DNA from: Chitinophagales bacterium
GTDB lineage: Bacteria; Bacteroidota; Bacteroidia; Chitinophagales; CAIOSU01
Reading direction: 5' to 3'
Assembly: GCA_026003335.1 (NCBI GenBank)
Contig: BPHB01000001.1
Span: 1,386,591-1,450,590, forward strand
DNA length: 64,000 nt
A model generated the notes under the pieces. It was given only the letters and a program-made list of their open reading frames with translations. It was not told the DNA's origin and searched no databases. Of the stretch, positions 31,357 through 40,809 are shown piece after piece. The position numbers and the translations under genes were made by a program. How positions within the stretch are numbered: the first letter of the stretch is position 1; each line of letters opens with the position of its first letter.

Positions 31357-32152
31357 ATATCTTGTTTTTGATATTTTCTGATTCCAGCAGAGCATCAATG
31401 CCGGTGGCATAATCCTGAATTCTGCGATCGTGCACATTAGACTCTTTATAGATATAGCTGGAGAAGTATCGCATTTCAAATAGATCTTCCCAGCTAATAG
31501 TGACCGCATCATTCTGGGTATTAAATACCTGATATTTAGCCAGCACCGGTCTCAGTTCGGGGTAATAAGCCCAGAACAACACTTTATCCCCGCGATAGCT
31601 GCCATCCACATTATATTCTTCCTGGATAGGAGCAATGCCCAGAATTCTCACCACCAGTGTGGAGGTTTCTTCGTCAAAAATCCAATCTTCCTTCAAGCGA
31701 TATTTGGTGACTTTTTGCGGATCAAATTCCGGCTTGGTGATTTCTACTTTTTCTTCCAGAGTGACTGGATCCAGTACGCGAATGGTTTCGGGCTCACCCA
31801 CTCCGATTTTGGCTACTTCTTCGGGTGTCAGCGGCTTGCTGAATTCGTCATCAATAGGGTCATATACCGTAATGGATCCTTCAATGGCATGATCTTTCAG
31901 AATATTAATCAGATATTGCTTGGGATATTTAAAAGGAAGGTTCATCTTTTCCCTGGTGTCAATAACCCTCCAGATACGTTTTGACCAAAAGACATCTGCT
32001 TCGCGGATATGGTCATAAGGCACGATCTGGCGTTCTTCAATAGTTATTTTATCATACGCCGCATCCCTTGGACGTTCGGCAGGCACCGTTTGCCCATTCA
32101 GATATAGTGCCCCCAAAGCAAATACTGCAATCATTACCATTACCTTTCTCAT
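31325..32152 (-). CDS. gldN: Gliding motility / type IX secretion protein GldN (PorN)
   Basis: GldN is a periplasmic protein that forms a ring with the lipoprotein GldK under the outer membrane and is needed for type IX secretion. The 275-residue protein has a signal peptide (IAVFALGALYLNGQ). Typical family text follows: VPYDHIREADVFWSKRIWRV, IKEDWIFDEETSTL-like text and LFEMRYFSSYIYKESN. The end of the gene overlaps uvrC by 32 bases, tail to tail. It is the last of four gld genes and starts 11 bases after gldM. Confidence 0.93.
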   Translation of the reverse strand: MRKVMVMIAVFALGALYLNGQTVPAERPRDAAYDKITIEERQIVPYDHIREADVFWSKRIWRVIDTREKMNLPFKYPKQYLINILKDHAIEGSITVYDPIDDEFSKPLTPEEVAKIGVGEPETIRVLDPVTLEEKVEITKPEFDPQKVTKYRLKEDWIFDEETSTLVVRILGIAPIQEEYNVDGSYRGDKVLFWAYYPELRPVLAKYQVFNTQNDAVTISWEDLFEMRYFSSYIYKESNVHDRRIQDYATGIDALLESENIKNKIFTFEHDLWSY

Positions 32153-32163
32153 GGCTGTAATGT

Positions 32164-33813
32164 TTAAATAAGTTTAAAGACTATTCCGGCCAGGTTTCTG
32201 ACTGTTCCGTCTGGTCCTTTAGCCCTGATTTTATCAAAATAAAATACATCCCCCGGTTTAGCGCGGTTCATATAGTCCAACATTTTCTGAGAGAACATAG
32301 GACCATCGGTAGATGTAGTTAAAAGATCCTGACGGGCAGCTGCATAGGTCATTTCAAACCCTATAATCTGGAAACGGATGTCAAAATCAAAGTTTTCCAG
32401 TTCAGCTATAATCCCCCGTTGTACTTTAAAGGTCGCTGCCTTCATGCTCCCGCCTTTTTCGCCTCCGATTTTGGCGACAGGATCGGGTACTCTTTTAACG
32501 CGGAAGGGTTTTGAACCCATCAGCTTTTTGGTGCCATCCTGCATTTCCGCGAATACCTGCACTTCGGTTTCGCCTTTCAGGTCAACGGTTGTAACATTAG
32601 CTATGAAGTGACCGGGTTTTTCCATTTTCAATGTGCCGTTTTTGTTCAGAGATGCGGTAACTTTTTCAGCCGGGAAGCCGGGCACCGATATGGATACCGG
32701 ATTGTCTACCCCAATATAGAAAACGTTCATCTTGTCGGGGGAAACCACCACACCGGCTTCTGCAATCTGATATTCCAATGCAAATGGATAGTATTCATAG
32801 CCTGTTCCCTGCGGTTTTTTCACCTTAATTACTCCGGTTCTTTCCTGGAATCCGATTTTTGAAGACTTGTCCACATACTTGCCGAATCCATTAACTACCG
32901 GCAGGCTGTCATACGGGGGAAGCAAGGGGAATTCTTCCACCTTCACCGGAAGTTGTTTGGTTTTCGGATCATACTTGATAATCTTGGGATCAAATCTTCC
33001 AATGTAAACTTTTGGATCCTGAGTTGAACTGGTAGCCGACACGAAGATATCGGCTTTATATTCCTGCCCTGCCAATACATAGCTGCTGGGAGCGATTACC
33101 TTTGCTGAAAGTGCGTCAAACTTGTAGGAAGATGCGCCTATCTTCTTGAAAAGAGTTTCAATGACCAACCCGGCTGAGCTTTTGGCGTCTCCCTGAAATT
33201 TGGTTAGGATTGTGACTACGGCAATAACCGGCACATGGTCAAACAGATATGCTTCCCAGCTTTTCTTTCCTAACCGTTTTGCTGCCTCTTTATTGTATTC
33301 AGTATTGAGGGTGAACTGACGGGAGAGAGCCTCTTTATCTGCCTCATCCAGGGTGGGGAGAGAGAGGAGCGCCTCCCGCAAGTTTTCAATTTCTGCCTTA
33401 AGCTTTCTGCCGTTATCTTGTTCGACCATGAGAAAGGTGGTAATATCAAAATTGCGCTTCCCTTTCAGGTCTTTTCTTACAGTATCCCCATCAACGTATC
33501 CGCCACTTTGTTCAATTATCATGTCTTTTATTGCCTGCACTCTTTCGACAAATTCTTCAGCAAGAGTCATGGCTTTCTGAGCATCCTGGCGATACTTTTC
33601 GGTGCGTACAGGGTCATTGAGATATTGGGCTTCAAAATCTTCCATCACCGCAAAATTCTTCTTGTCAATAGCCGAATTACTCACCTCCATACCGTCACTG
33701 ACCAGCTTGAAAGCATTTAGCACTTCCGCAGAGATGTTCAGCGCCAGCAATGCAGTAAGCACCAAATACATCAGATTGATCATCTGCTGCCGTGGTTCCT
33801 TAGGAATTCCCAT
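32164..33813 (-). CDS. gldM: Gliding motility / type IX secretion motor protein GldM (PorM)
   Basis: GldM is the inner-membrane-anchored shaft of the proton-driven motor that powers type IX secretion and gliding. The 549 residues begin PRQQMINLMYLVLTALLALNISAEVL, split here as an N-terminal cytoplasmic tip (MGIPKEPRQQM) and one transmembrane helix. A long helical and then beta-rich periplasmic region follows, made of several stacked domains. The end, KGPDGTVRNLAGIVFKLI, is family-typical. It follows gldL after 50 bases; the two form the motor. Confidence 0.95.
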   Translation of the reverse strand: MGIPKEPRQQMINLMYLVLTALLALNISAEVLNAFKLVSDGMEVSNSAIDKKNFAVMEDFEAQYLNDPVRTEKYRQDAQKAMTLAEEFVERVQAIKDMIIEQSGGYVDGDTVRKDLKGKRNFDITTFLMVEQDNGRKLKAEIENLREALLSLPTLDEADKEALSRQFTLNTEYNKEAAKRLGKKSWEAYLFDHVPVIAVVTILTKFQGDAKSSAGLVIETLFKKIGASSYKFDALSAKVIAPSSYVLAGQEYKADIFVSATSSTQDPKVYIGRFDPKIIKYDPKTKQLPVKVEEFPLLPPYDSLPVVNGFGKYVDKSSKIGFQERTGVIKVKKPQGTGYEYYPFALEYQIAEAGVVVSPDKMNVFYIGVDNPVSISVPGFPAEKVTASLNKNGTLKMEKPGHFIANVTTVDLKGETEVQVFAEMQDGTKKLMGSKPFRVKRVPDPVAKIGGEKGGSMKAATFKVQRGIIAELENFDFDIRFQIIGFEMTYAAARQDLLTTSTDGPMFSQKMLDYMNRAKPGDVFYFDKIRAKGPDGTVRNLAGIVFKLI

Positions 33814-33863
33814 TACCTGTTAGTTTTTTCGTCCGGATTAAAATTTTAAAATCAAAAACGGGT

Positions 33864-34673
33864 TTACTGATTCCTTATTGCCATGGCTGAGAGCATATTG
33901 CCATAGACGGTATTCAGCGCAGCCAGATTTCTGGCCAATGCGCCAATTTGCTCTTTATAGGCTTTGGCATCAGACACCGACTCTTTGAGGTTTTCAGTGG
34001 TATCAGCCAAAGTGCTATAGAATTTGTTTATGGCCGCAATATGTGTGGAGGCGTCTTGCAATTCTACCTCGTAAATGGAGTTGAGAGAAGCAAGGTTTTT
34101 GGTTACCAACTGCATCTGGGTATGGAAATTTTGGGCATCTTCGGAGGCGCTGGAGAGCGCTTTGATTGCTTCGGTTGCACCCACGTAGGCTTCTTTCATC
34201 TGACTTAAAGCCATGGTTGCTTCTCTGGCTTTTGCCGCATATTCATTGGTTGAGAGCGTAACTTCTCCTACCTCAGAAAGGCGCTCCACAGTTTCACTCA
34301 ATTTGCCAAGATTTCTGCCAAGATTCTCAATAAGCCGTGACTCCACATTAGCTTCCTCTAGCATTTTATCCAATTGTTCGGTGATAGTGCCTTTGTAGCT
34401 ATGCCCCTCTTCTTCTCCCTCTACCTCTGGTGAAATATCCAAACCGGGATAGATTTTTTCCCAGTAATAGTCCTTATGAGGCGGCAGGATGCCCTGGAGG
34501 GCAAAAATAAAGGCCTCCACGCTTAGCCCTATAATAAGCATGATGCTGGCACCAGGCCAGGATTCCAGTTTGAACAGGGCACCCATCATCACCACAGCTG
34601 CTCCAAGGCCGATGATCATGTTTTTGACCCTCTTTCCCTTATCGGATTCAAAGAAAATTGCAAGCTTTCTCAT
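33864..34673 (-). CDS. gldL: Gliding motility / type IX secretion motor protein GldL (PorL)
   Basis: GldL is the ring-forming inner-membrane stator that uses the proton gradient to turn GldM. The 269-residue protein has two N-terminal helices (about 18-34 and 42-60). The second carries a buried glutamate, E53 in IIGLSVEAFIFALQG, which corresponds to the proton-path glutamate known in the family. The rest is a cytoplasmic coiled-coil region rich in Ala, Glu and Leu. It lies between gldK and gldM in the conserved order. Confidence 0.94.
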   Translation of the reverse strand: MRKLAIFFESDKGKRVKNMIIGLGAAVVMMGALFKLESWPGASIMLIIGLSVEAFIFALQGILPPHKDYYWEKIYPGLDISPEVEGEEEGHSYKGTITEQLDKMLEEANVESRLIENLGRNLGKLSETVERLSEVGEVTLSTNEYAAKAREATMALSQMKEAYVGATEAIKALSSASEDAQNFHTQMQLVTKNLASLNSIYEVELQDASTHIAAINKFYSTLADTTENLKESVSDAKAYKEQIGALARNLAALNTVYGNMLSAMAIRNQ

Positions 34674-34796
34674 AATTTGTACGGAGTTTTAAATTTTATC
34701 TTTAAGTTTAAACAATACACACTCGTTGCTTTTGAGCTGAGCATTCAGGCCTGAGGCTTTCAAATTGCTTGGTCTAGGCAATGGTTGTTACTCTTC

Positions 34797-36068
34797 TTAG
34801 TCATTAAAAGATCTCCCCAGGAAAGTAAGCACATTTCTGAAGCCTATATATGACTTGGCTGAATCCTGGTATTCCCAATGCCGCGCACCGGTTTGCAAAT
34901 AATACCCAATATCTTTCCATGAGCCGCCTCTGATAACCTTTCTTTTCATGGTGATAGGATCATCTTCCTTCGCGTCATAGCGAATGTCAGGATTAAGATC
35001 GTGTATAAAGGAATAGGCGTTTTCGTAAAAGGCCGTGGATGTCCACTCCGCAACGTTGCCGGACATGCAGTAGAGACCATAGTCATTAGGCCAGTATGCA
35101 TCAGCCCGCACAGTGTAGAAACCTCCATCTTCCGGGTAATTGCCTCTGCCTGGCTTAAAGTTAGCCAGCAGACAGCCCTTGGTATTTCTCAGATAGGGAC
35201 CACCCCAAGGATAAGGTGCAAGTTTTTTACCCCCTCGGGCCGCGTATTCCCATTCCTGTTCAGTTGGCAGTCGGAAAGGATCATTAATTACCTCACCCCG
35301 CTGGGTTCTGTAATCTTCCCAGAAACGCGTTCTCCATGCGCTGAAGGCATTTGCCTGCCCCCAGGTAACACCTACTACAGGGTAGTCATCAAATGCCGGG
35401 TGCCAGAAGTAGTTTCTGGTCATGGGCTCATTGTAGGAGTAGGAAAAGTCTCTTACCCATACCAAGGTATCAGGATAGACATTGGTTACTTCCTTCCGGA
35501 TAAATTCAGACCTGGGCTTATTCCGATTAGCTACTTTGGCTGCCTCCTTAATATCTATCCAGTAATACTCATAATTCAATTTTCGCACATCAAATTCTTT
35601 CTTATGCCAGAATCTTTCATTTTCCGGATAGTACATATCATTAAGGGTTTCTGCATATTCCTCATCTTCATAGTTGAAGTTTTGCATGCGGTCCCAGTCA
35701 ATACGTCCTTCGCCTTCGGGATTGTTATCATCGGTAATGAGCATATCAGCCCCAATGGTTTTGGCAGCTATGGAATCTCTTACCCAATGCACAAACTGGC
35801 GGTATTCGTTGTTTGTGATTTCGGTATCATCCATGTAGAAGCCTTGAATAGATATAGCCTTGCTACGTTGTATCATGGAATTGTTGACATCTTGGTCACT
35901 CGGGCCTATGTGGAGCGTACCGGAGGGTATATAAACCATGCCATAGGGAATGACATTATTCCACTTGGGGCGATCCTGAACCCCAATAAGCTGCCCGTTG
36001 TAGCCACTCCCGCATCCTGCAAGGATGATAACTGAAATGCCTGAAGCAAAAAGCAGATTCTTTTTCAT
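34797..36068 (-). CDS. gldK: Gliding motility / type IX secretion lipoprotein GldK (PorK)
   Basis: GldK is an outer-membrane lipoprotein with a formylglycine-generating-enzyme (SUMF1) fold. It forms a large periplasmic ring with GldN. The 423-residue protein has a lipoprotein signal (SVIILAGCGSGYNG, acylated Cys near 19). SUMF1-like motifs include MDDTEITNNEYRQFVHW, FRLPTEQEWEYAARGG, MSGNVAEWTSTAF and KVIRGGSWKD. It is structural and probably not catalytic. It is the first gene of the gldKLMN run. No perfect TAnnTTTG promoter is found upstream; TATATTTA (36123 to 36116, minus strand) is the closest match. Confidence 0.93.
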   Translation of the reverse strand: MKKNLLFASGISVIILAGCGSGYNGQLIGVQDRPKWNNVIPYGMVYIPSGTLHIGPSDQDVNNSMIQRSKAISIQGFYMDDTEITNNEYRQFVHWVRDSIAAKTIGADMLITDDNNPEGEGRIDWDRMQNFNYEDEEYAETLNDMYYPENERFWHKKEFDVRKLNYEYYWIDIKEAAKVANRNKPRSEFIRKEVTNVYPDTLVWVRDFSYSYNEPMTRNYFWHPAFDDYPVVGVTWGQANAFSAWRTRFWEDYRTQRGEVINDPFRLPTEQEWEYAARGGKKLAPYPWGGPYLRNTKGCLLANFKPGRGNYPEDGGFYTVRADAYWPNDYGLYCMSGNVAEWTSTAFYENAYSFIHDLNPDIRYDAKEDDPITMKRKVIRGGSWKDIGYYLQTGARHWEYQDSAKSYIGFRNVLTFLGRSFND

Positions 36069-36198
36069 TTTAACTTTTTTTAGAGCCTTCTGAGTGCATT
36101 TCTCAAAGAGGCGTGTAAATATACATGTTTTGCAAAAAAAGAAAAATATCGTTTTTTAGTATTTCCTTCTTTCAGGTTAAAGTTAGGGGTTTTATCAG

Positions 36199-37173
36199 TC
36201 ACAAAAACCGGGGACTATAAATAATTTTACCTTTTTTCAACAACTCCTTGACGTTGACCCGGTAACCCACGAAAAGCTCATGTGAACCGGTATTGACCGC
36301 ATTAAGGGCAGACAGGGAAAAGTCATAGCTGTATCCTATCATAATTCTCTTCAGCAACTTAAAACCTGCCATAACCACCAGCGCATCATTCTGGCTTTTA
36401 GTAAAGCCTCTTAACGAAAGTCCTCCGTAAATATTGTCTTTATATTGTAAAATCACGTTGACCTCCGCCTGCGTGTTGTTGAAATCGCTTAACATTATTA
36501 CGTTGGGAGCGAGTGTTAGTTTCCCTTTAAATCTGAACTGATAACCCGCCATCGCAGTGATGTACCGCGTGTTTTTTATTTCAGTCCGGTATGCATTCCA
36601 TTCAAACCGGGCCTTTGTCTCCAGCAGATTATTGGCTGAAAAGCCGGCATATAGGTTTTTTGTCTGAATCAAAATACCTGAGCTGATATCCCCGGTAAGA
36701 GCAGAACTCAGCAGCTCGGGAATATAGACATCATTGTGTACAATTCCCTGATCATATCTCCCTTCCGGTGCTTTCAACCGCGCCCCATCAATAGCCCTTT
36801 GCATAATGCCTCCGCTGATTCCTGCTCTCAGAATCCAGCTGCGAAAGTCCTGTTCATAGGCATACGAAATAAAAGCCGATGTAATGCGCTCTTCACCCTG
36901 AAACTCATTAACAGCAAGCACTCCGACACTGGAATTAGCAACCGTAAGGGGAGAACTTAAAGAAAGTGCCTGAACTGAAGGGCTACCCTGTATGCCTACC
37001 CATTGTGTACGATATACTGCAAATACCTCCAGGGCACCGTCAGCCCCGCTCGCTGCCGGGTTATGTAATGTTTTAAGGTGCATGAAGTTGGAAAATACCG
37101 GGGCATTCTGAGCCATGGCATAATGCACAGCCAGGGAAAACACAAGCACTATATGCTGGCCCAGTGATCGCAT
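36199..37173 (-). CDS. PorP/SprF-family type IX secretion outer-membrane protein
   Basis: Proteins of this family are outer-membrane beta-barrels linked to type IX secretion and to anchoring of particular exported proteins. The 324-residue protein has a signal peptide (LVFSLAVHYAMAQ). The family opening is NAPVFSNFMHLKTLHNPAASG, split as a short strand and the NPA signature, with IMIGYSYDFSLSALN near the C-terminus. It lies just upstream of gldK in the same direction and may share its regulation. Several paralogues usually occur in one genome, so I give no specific symbol. Confidence 0.9.
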   Translation of the reverse strand: MRSLGQHIVLVFSLAVHYAMAQNAPVFSNFMHLKTLHNPAASGADGALEVFAVYRTQWVGIQGSPSVQALSLSSPLTVANSSVGVLAVNEFQGEERITSAFISYAYEQDFRSWILRAGISGGIMQRAIDGARLKAPEGRYDQGIVHNDVYIPELLSSALTGDISSGILIQTKNLYAGFSANNLLETKARFEWNAYRTEIKNTRYITAMAGYQFRFKGKLTLAPNVIMLSDFNNTQAEVNVILQYKDNIYGGLSLRGFTKSQNDALVVMAGFKLLKRIMIGYSYDFSLSALNAVNTGSHELFVGYRVNVKELLKKGKIIYSPRFL

Positions 37174-37256
37174 CGTATTTACTTAAGGATGGGAAAAATT
37201 CACCTAAAAATAAGCGGCTTTAATTAAAGTAGCAGGATGACTCCAGGTTAAATTGC

Positions 37257-38099
37257 TCAGGCCTTTTTGTTGGTAACTGACAAATAGTAGTCCAGCGCGC
37301 TAACCATGGAAGGATATTCCGGAGTAGGAGCTTCAAGATCAAGGCGCAAGCCCATATCCATCACTGCCTTGGCTGTGGATTTACCGAAAGCCGCAATGCG
37401 GGTTGTGCCCTGTTTGAACTTGGGGAAATTGTCAAATAAAGATTTCACTCCCAACGGGCTGAAAAATACTATCAGGTCGTAATGAAAGTTTTTCTTCAAC
37501 TCCGACAGGTCATTGCTAACCGTACGATAAATAATTGCTTTATCAAATTCAAAGCCTGCATCTTTCATCATTTCATACAATCCCTCCTTATGAACATCGG
37601 AGCAGGGAAGTAAAAAGCGCTCGGAGTCCTGAAACTTACGCATGATCTCAATCAGCTCACTCTCCTTCCCGTTTGCAAAAAATACTTTACGCTTCCGGTA
37701 GAGGATGTATTTCTGCAGATACAAGGCCACTGCTTCCGATATACAGAAATACTTTGTGTCCTGAGACATGCGCATGCGCATCTCCTCGCAAATCCGGAAA
37801 AAATGATCCACAGCATTTTTACTGTTGAAAACAACGGCTGTATATTCTGTTGGGTTTATTCTGAACTTGCGAAATTCTTTTGCCGAAATGCCTTCCACTA
37901 CAATGAAGGGATGGAAGTCAATCTGTACCTCATACTTCTTCATCAGATCGCTGTATGGATTTCTTTCGCTCTCCGGTTTGGGCTGAGAGATGAGAATTGT
38001 TTTGATTTTGCCGGTTGGCTTTTTGGTAGTTTTTTTCCTGGTTACTGCAGGCCGGGATATTTTTTTGCTTGCCCCCGCCTTGGTTTTCAATTTACCCAT
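37257..38099 (-). CDS. hemD: Uroporphyrinogen-III synthase
   Basis: HemD closes and inverts ring D of hydroxymethylbilane to make uroporphyrinogen III, on the path to haem. The 280-residue protein has a basic Lys/Thr-rich N-terminal extension (about 35 residues) before the enzyme domain (KTILISQPKPESERNPY). YTAVVFNSKNAVDHFF, LPCSDVHKEGLYEMM, DLIVFFSPLGVKSLF and RIAAFGKSTAKAVMDMG are family motifs. It overlaps the upstream DUF4271 gene by 13 bases, so the two are probably translationally coupled. Confidence 0.9.
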   Translation of the reverse strand: MGKLKTKAGASKKISRPAVTRKKTTKKPTGKIKTILISQPKPESERNPYSDLMKKYEVQIDFHPFIVVEGISAKEFRKFRINPTEYTAVVFNSKNAVDHFFRICEEMRMRMSQDTKYFCISEAVALYLQKYILYRKRKVFFANGKESELIEIMRKFQDSERFLLPCSDVHKEGLYEMMKDAGFEFDKAIIYRTVSNDLSELKKNFHYDLIVFFSPLGVKSLFDNFPKFKQGTTRIAAFGKSTAKAVMDMGLRLDLEAPTPEYPSMVSALDYYLSVTNKKA

Positions 38100-38917
38100 T
38101 CAAATACAGCCTTGAGAAGTATACTAACTGGTGCGACTTCAAGGGTGCAAAGATAGATAATAAAATGAAACTTGTTTCTGCGGATAATATCAGAGGCGAT
38201 GTTCCAGCCTCTACCATATGCGAGTAAAACAGCCACGATAAGTATCAGGCCCGAAAGCATACTTACAGGAAAAACTTTATAAGGGAAATACACAATTATC
38301 AGATTGAGCGGAACCAAAAAAACACCTGCAGCTTTGAGGTGCAAATAGAAATTAAAATTATACTGATCCAGCTCCTTACCAAAAGGGAAAACCCACGATA
38401 TAAATTTCAGAAAGGCATACCGTGCCGAATAAAGGACAATAACCAGCCAGATGGAAAACAATAGATTCAACAGATAGGATTCCTGCATGAAGACTTCTTC
38501 CCTTACAACCTCATGTAGATATATTCCGCCGGATAGGACAAAGTTGATGTTAAGCAGAATTGCCGGAACCGACATGTTTTTGCCCTCTTGACGATATAGT
38601 TGATGAGAAACATTCGCATTGGCCAGCGACCTGAACAATTCTTCAAAATCACGTGTATAAAACACCCTTAACACCGCTATCAGCGCCAGTTGGACAAGAA
38701 AAAGCACAAACAGCCATGGGGAAGGACTTGTTAGCTGGCGGGGATAAATCAGCTCTTCTTCTGAATGTATTGTATTATCATTTCCGGTAATTTCCCATTG
38801 CGCATGACTTTGTAGGCTATCTCTGCATACCTCGTCCATCACGGCTTCAGCAGATAGACAAACCAGCATGGTGAAAAAGCAGAGAAATAAAGAAACCGGG
38901 CTAAAAATAATTGACAT
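38087..38917 (-). CDS. DUF4271 membrane protein
   Basis: This 276-residue protein of unknown function belongs to a Bacteroidota-specific membrane family. A signal-like hydrophobic N-terminus (FSPVSLFLCFFTMLVCLSAE) precedes a soluble acidic segment to about residue 60. About six hydrophobic helices follow to the end. The text LIYPRQLTSPSPWLFVLFLV marks the beginning of the membrane part. It overlaps the Omp85 gene upstream by 17 bases and hemD downstream by 13 bases. The three genes therefore form one tightly packed unit; a link to haem or envelope biogenesis is inference only. Confidence 0.75.
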   Translation of the reverse strand: MSIIFSPVSLFLCFFTMLVCLSAEAVMDEVCRDSLQSHAQWEITGNDNTIHSEEELIYPRQLTSPSPWLFVLFLVQLALIAVLRVFYTRDFEELFRSLANANVSHQLYRQEGKNMSVPAILLNINFVLSGGIYLHEVVREEVFMQESYLLNLLFSIWLVIVLYSARYAFLKFISWVFPFGKELDQYNFNFYLHLKAAGVFLVPLNLIIVYFPYKVFPVSMLSGLILIVAVLLAYGRGWNIASDIIRRNKFHFIIYLCTLEVAPVSILLKAVFEWVN

Positions 38918-40679
38918 AGCCTATATGAATCTTTGACGCTTTGAAATCAATGGGATTACCTTGTTGCCTTCCAAGCGCATAACTTACACCAAAAACACCA
39001 GCCCGGGTATCAAAGGTCATTCCCGCTCCGAAACCAAAAGGGAAATCATTAAAATAATCTCCGCTCCTGTTCTCCACATATGCACCATCAAAGAATATGT
39101 GCACATGCGCATTTCTGGATAACAAAAAACGGTATTCCACCGTGACTACATTATACAGAGAAGCATATATGGATTCCTCATCAAATCCTCTTAAGAGACG
39201 ACTTCCTCCCAATCTCAGCAGCTCATTTTCAAACAATCGCGGACTCACCACAGCAGCGCCTTTTACGGCTGTTTTTACGGTGGAACGCCTGCCGATTTGC
39301 CAATAGCGGGCAAAATGGTAATGAAAGCTCAGGTGAATAGTTTTTAAATCTGTACTATCATACAGGACAGCAAAGGTTTTATCTGTGTTAAGTGGATCTT
39401 TCAAATTTTCTATCTGCGCAATGCGCTTGATATTTCTGGTACCGGCCCCGGCCTGCAGCATAAGAGATATTCCGCGTTTGGGATTTAACCGATAATCCAG
39501 ATTTTCAAAAAAATATTCAACCCCAAACAATACCCTGCTTACATCATTTACGGGGGGAAGCCTGCGATTCAGTATAACATAACCAGTGTCTACCGTGATA
39601 AGATTGGTGAACTTGTTTTGTACAAAAGCTTTCAGATAACTTCCTCCGGCAAATAAATACTGGAATCCCAAAGACCAATCCAGGTCAAGATAGAGAGTAT
39701 CCCGCTTGAACAGGTGAAAGGAGGCGTCAATGCCCAAAGGGGTAGAGAACAGATAAGGATAGCGGAAGCTGGCATCAAGTGTTTGGGTTGCGGTCTGCAG
39801 TCTTTTCCAGTTTATCCAGAGCTGTTCGCCACGTCCAAACGGGCTGGTTAAATCCATCATTACTTCTCCGGTAATCAACACCCGTCCGGTGCGTTCGTTG
39901 TTGGGTAAAATACCCAGCAAAAAATCAAACCTGCTTGCTTTTTTTTTCTTCAGATAAAAATAGAGCCTGGCTTTATCTTCCTGAAATTGCACACGCATCG
40001 GCTTTTCGCTTTGCACAAAGGGCAGCTCTCCAACCCTCTTGTCGGCTTTGCGTATTGCACTTTCATTATACAGGCCATTTTTTCTTATACCCAGGTAGCT
40101 GCTCAGAAAGCCCCTGGCAATGCGGGCATCTCCCACCACAGTCAGGGTGTCATATCGTATAAGAGGGCCTTTATCTACAAACAGAGAAGCCGAAATATGG
40201 TTATCTTTTATCGTCACACTATCCAGACTTACCAGCGCAAATGGATAACCATGATTTTCCAGATACGTCAACAGACGTTTCATTAAACCTTCCGCCTGCC
40301 GATAGCTGAAATTTTTTCTCCACAAGCGTGGTGAATAGCCGGCTTGCTGCAACAGTGCCGGCTCGGCATTGCCCGGCCGTAGCTGTTTCCATTGATATTG
40401 AGGCCCCATGTGCAGATAGACATCCATAGTGCCTTCGGAAATCTGCTGACTATCTATTGAAGCCTCAATAAAACCCGCGCTCTGTAAACGCACCACAAGA
40501 AGACTGAGTGCCCGCTGTATTTCCTCCGCGTTGCTGTAAAACTCCTTGAGACGGTACTTACCTTTCAGAACATGTTGCCCGGCATCATGGATATGCAAAT
40601 GGATCCGCACAGACTTCTGAGCCGAAGCCCATCCGGCCTCCCCGATTACAATCCCTATCGCCAGAATAAGCCAGCGCAT
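38901..40679 (-). CDS. BamA/TamA-like Omp85 outer-membrane protein
   Basis: This is an Omp85-superfamily outer-membrane barrel with N-terminal POTRA-like domains. Members insert or move proteins or lipids across the outer membrane. I start at the ATG at 40679 because it gives a clean signal peptide (MRWLILAIGIVIGEAGWASA); an in-frame ATG at 40724 adds 15 residues that are not signal-like. POTRA-like segments span about 20-245 (KGPLIRYDTLTVVGDARI). The barrel includes RGEQLWINWKRLQT, SRLLRGFDEESIY, the conserved RGF loop, and a final strand ending in an aromatic residue. At about 590 residues it is shorter than BamA, nearer to TamA. Confidence 0.82.
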   Translation of the reverse strand: MRWLILAIGIVIGEAGWASAQKSVRIHLHIHDAGQHVLKGKYRLKEFYSNAEEIQRALSLLVVRLQSAGFIEASIDSQQISEGTMDVYLHMGPQYQWKQLRPGNAEPALLQQAGYSPRLWRKNFSYRQAEGLMKRLLTYLENHGYPFALVSLDSVTIKDNHISASLFVDKGPLIRYDTLTVVGDARIARGFLSSYLGIRKNGLYNESAIRKADKRVGELPFVQSEKPMRVQFQEDKARLYFYLKKKKASRFDFLLGILPNNERTGRVLITGEVMMDLTSPFGRGEQLWINWKRLQTATQTLDASFRYPYLFSTPLGIDASFHLFKRDTLYLDLDWSLGFQYLFAGGSYLKAFVQNKFTNLITVDTGYVILNRRLPPVNDVSRVLFGVEYFFENLDYRLNPKRGISLMLQAGAGTRNIKRIAQIENLKDPLNTDKTFAVLYDSTDLKTIHLSFHYHFARYWQIGRRSTVKTAVKGAAVVSPRLFENELLRLGGSRLLRGFDEESIYASLYNVVTVEYRFLLSRNAHVHIFFDGAYVENRSGDYFNDFPFGFGAGMTFDTRAGVFGVSYALGRQQGNPIDFKASKIHIGYVNYF

Positions 40680-40809
40680 GAATGCCTTATGAATTTGTGA
40701 AATTAGTTTTCTGCTACCTATCAAAACTTGCCCCTTTACAGATTTTTACATATACCCGCAATTCGGGAAACCCGCAAAGCGCATTAAATTCGCCCGAAAT
40801 GAAAAGAAG

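Noticed and set aside
35001-36035. Long plus-strand reading frame (344 codons) opposite gldK
   Set aside because: It lies wholly antisense to gldK, has no recognisable motif or signal, and its composition mirrors the codon use of gldK.
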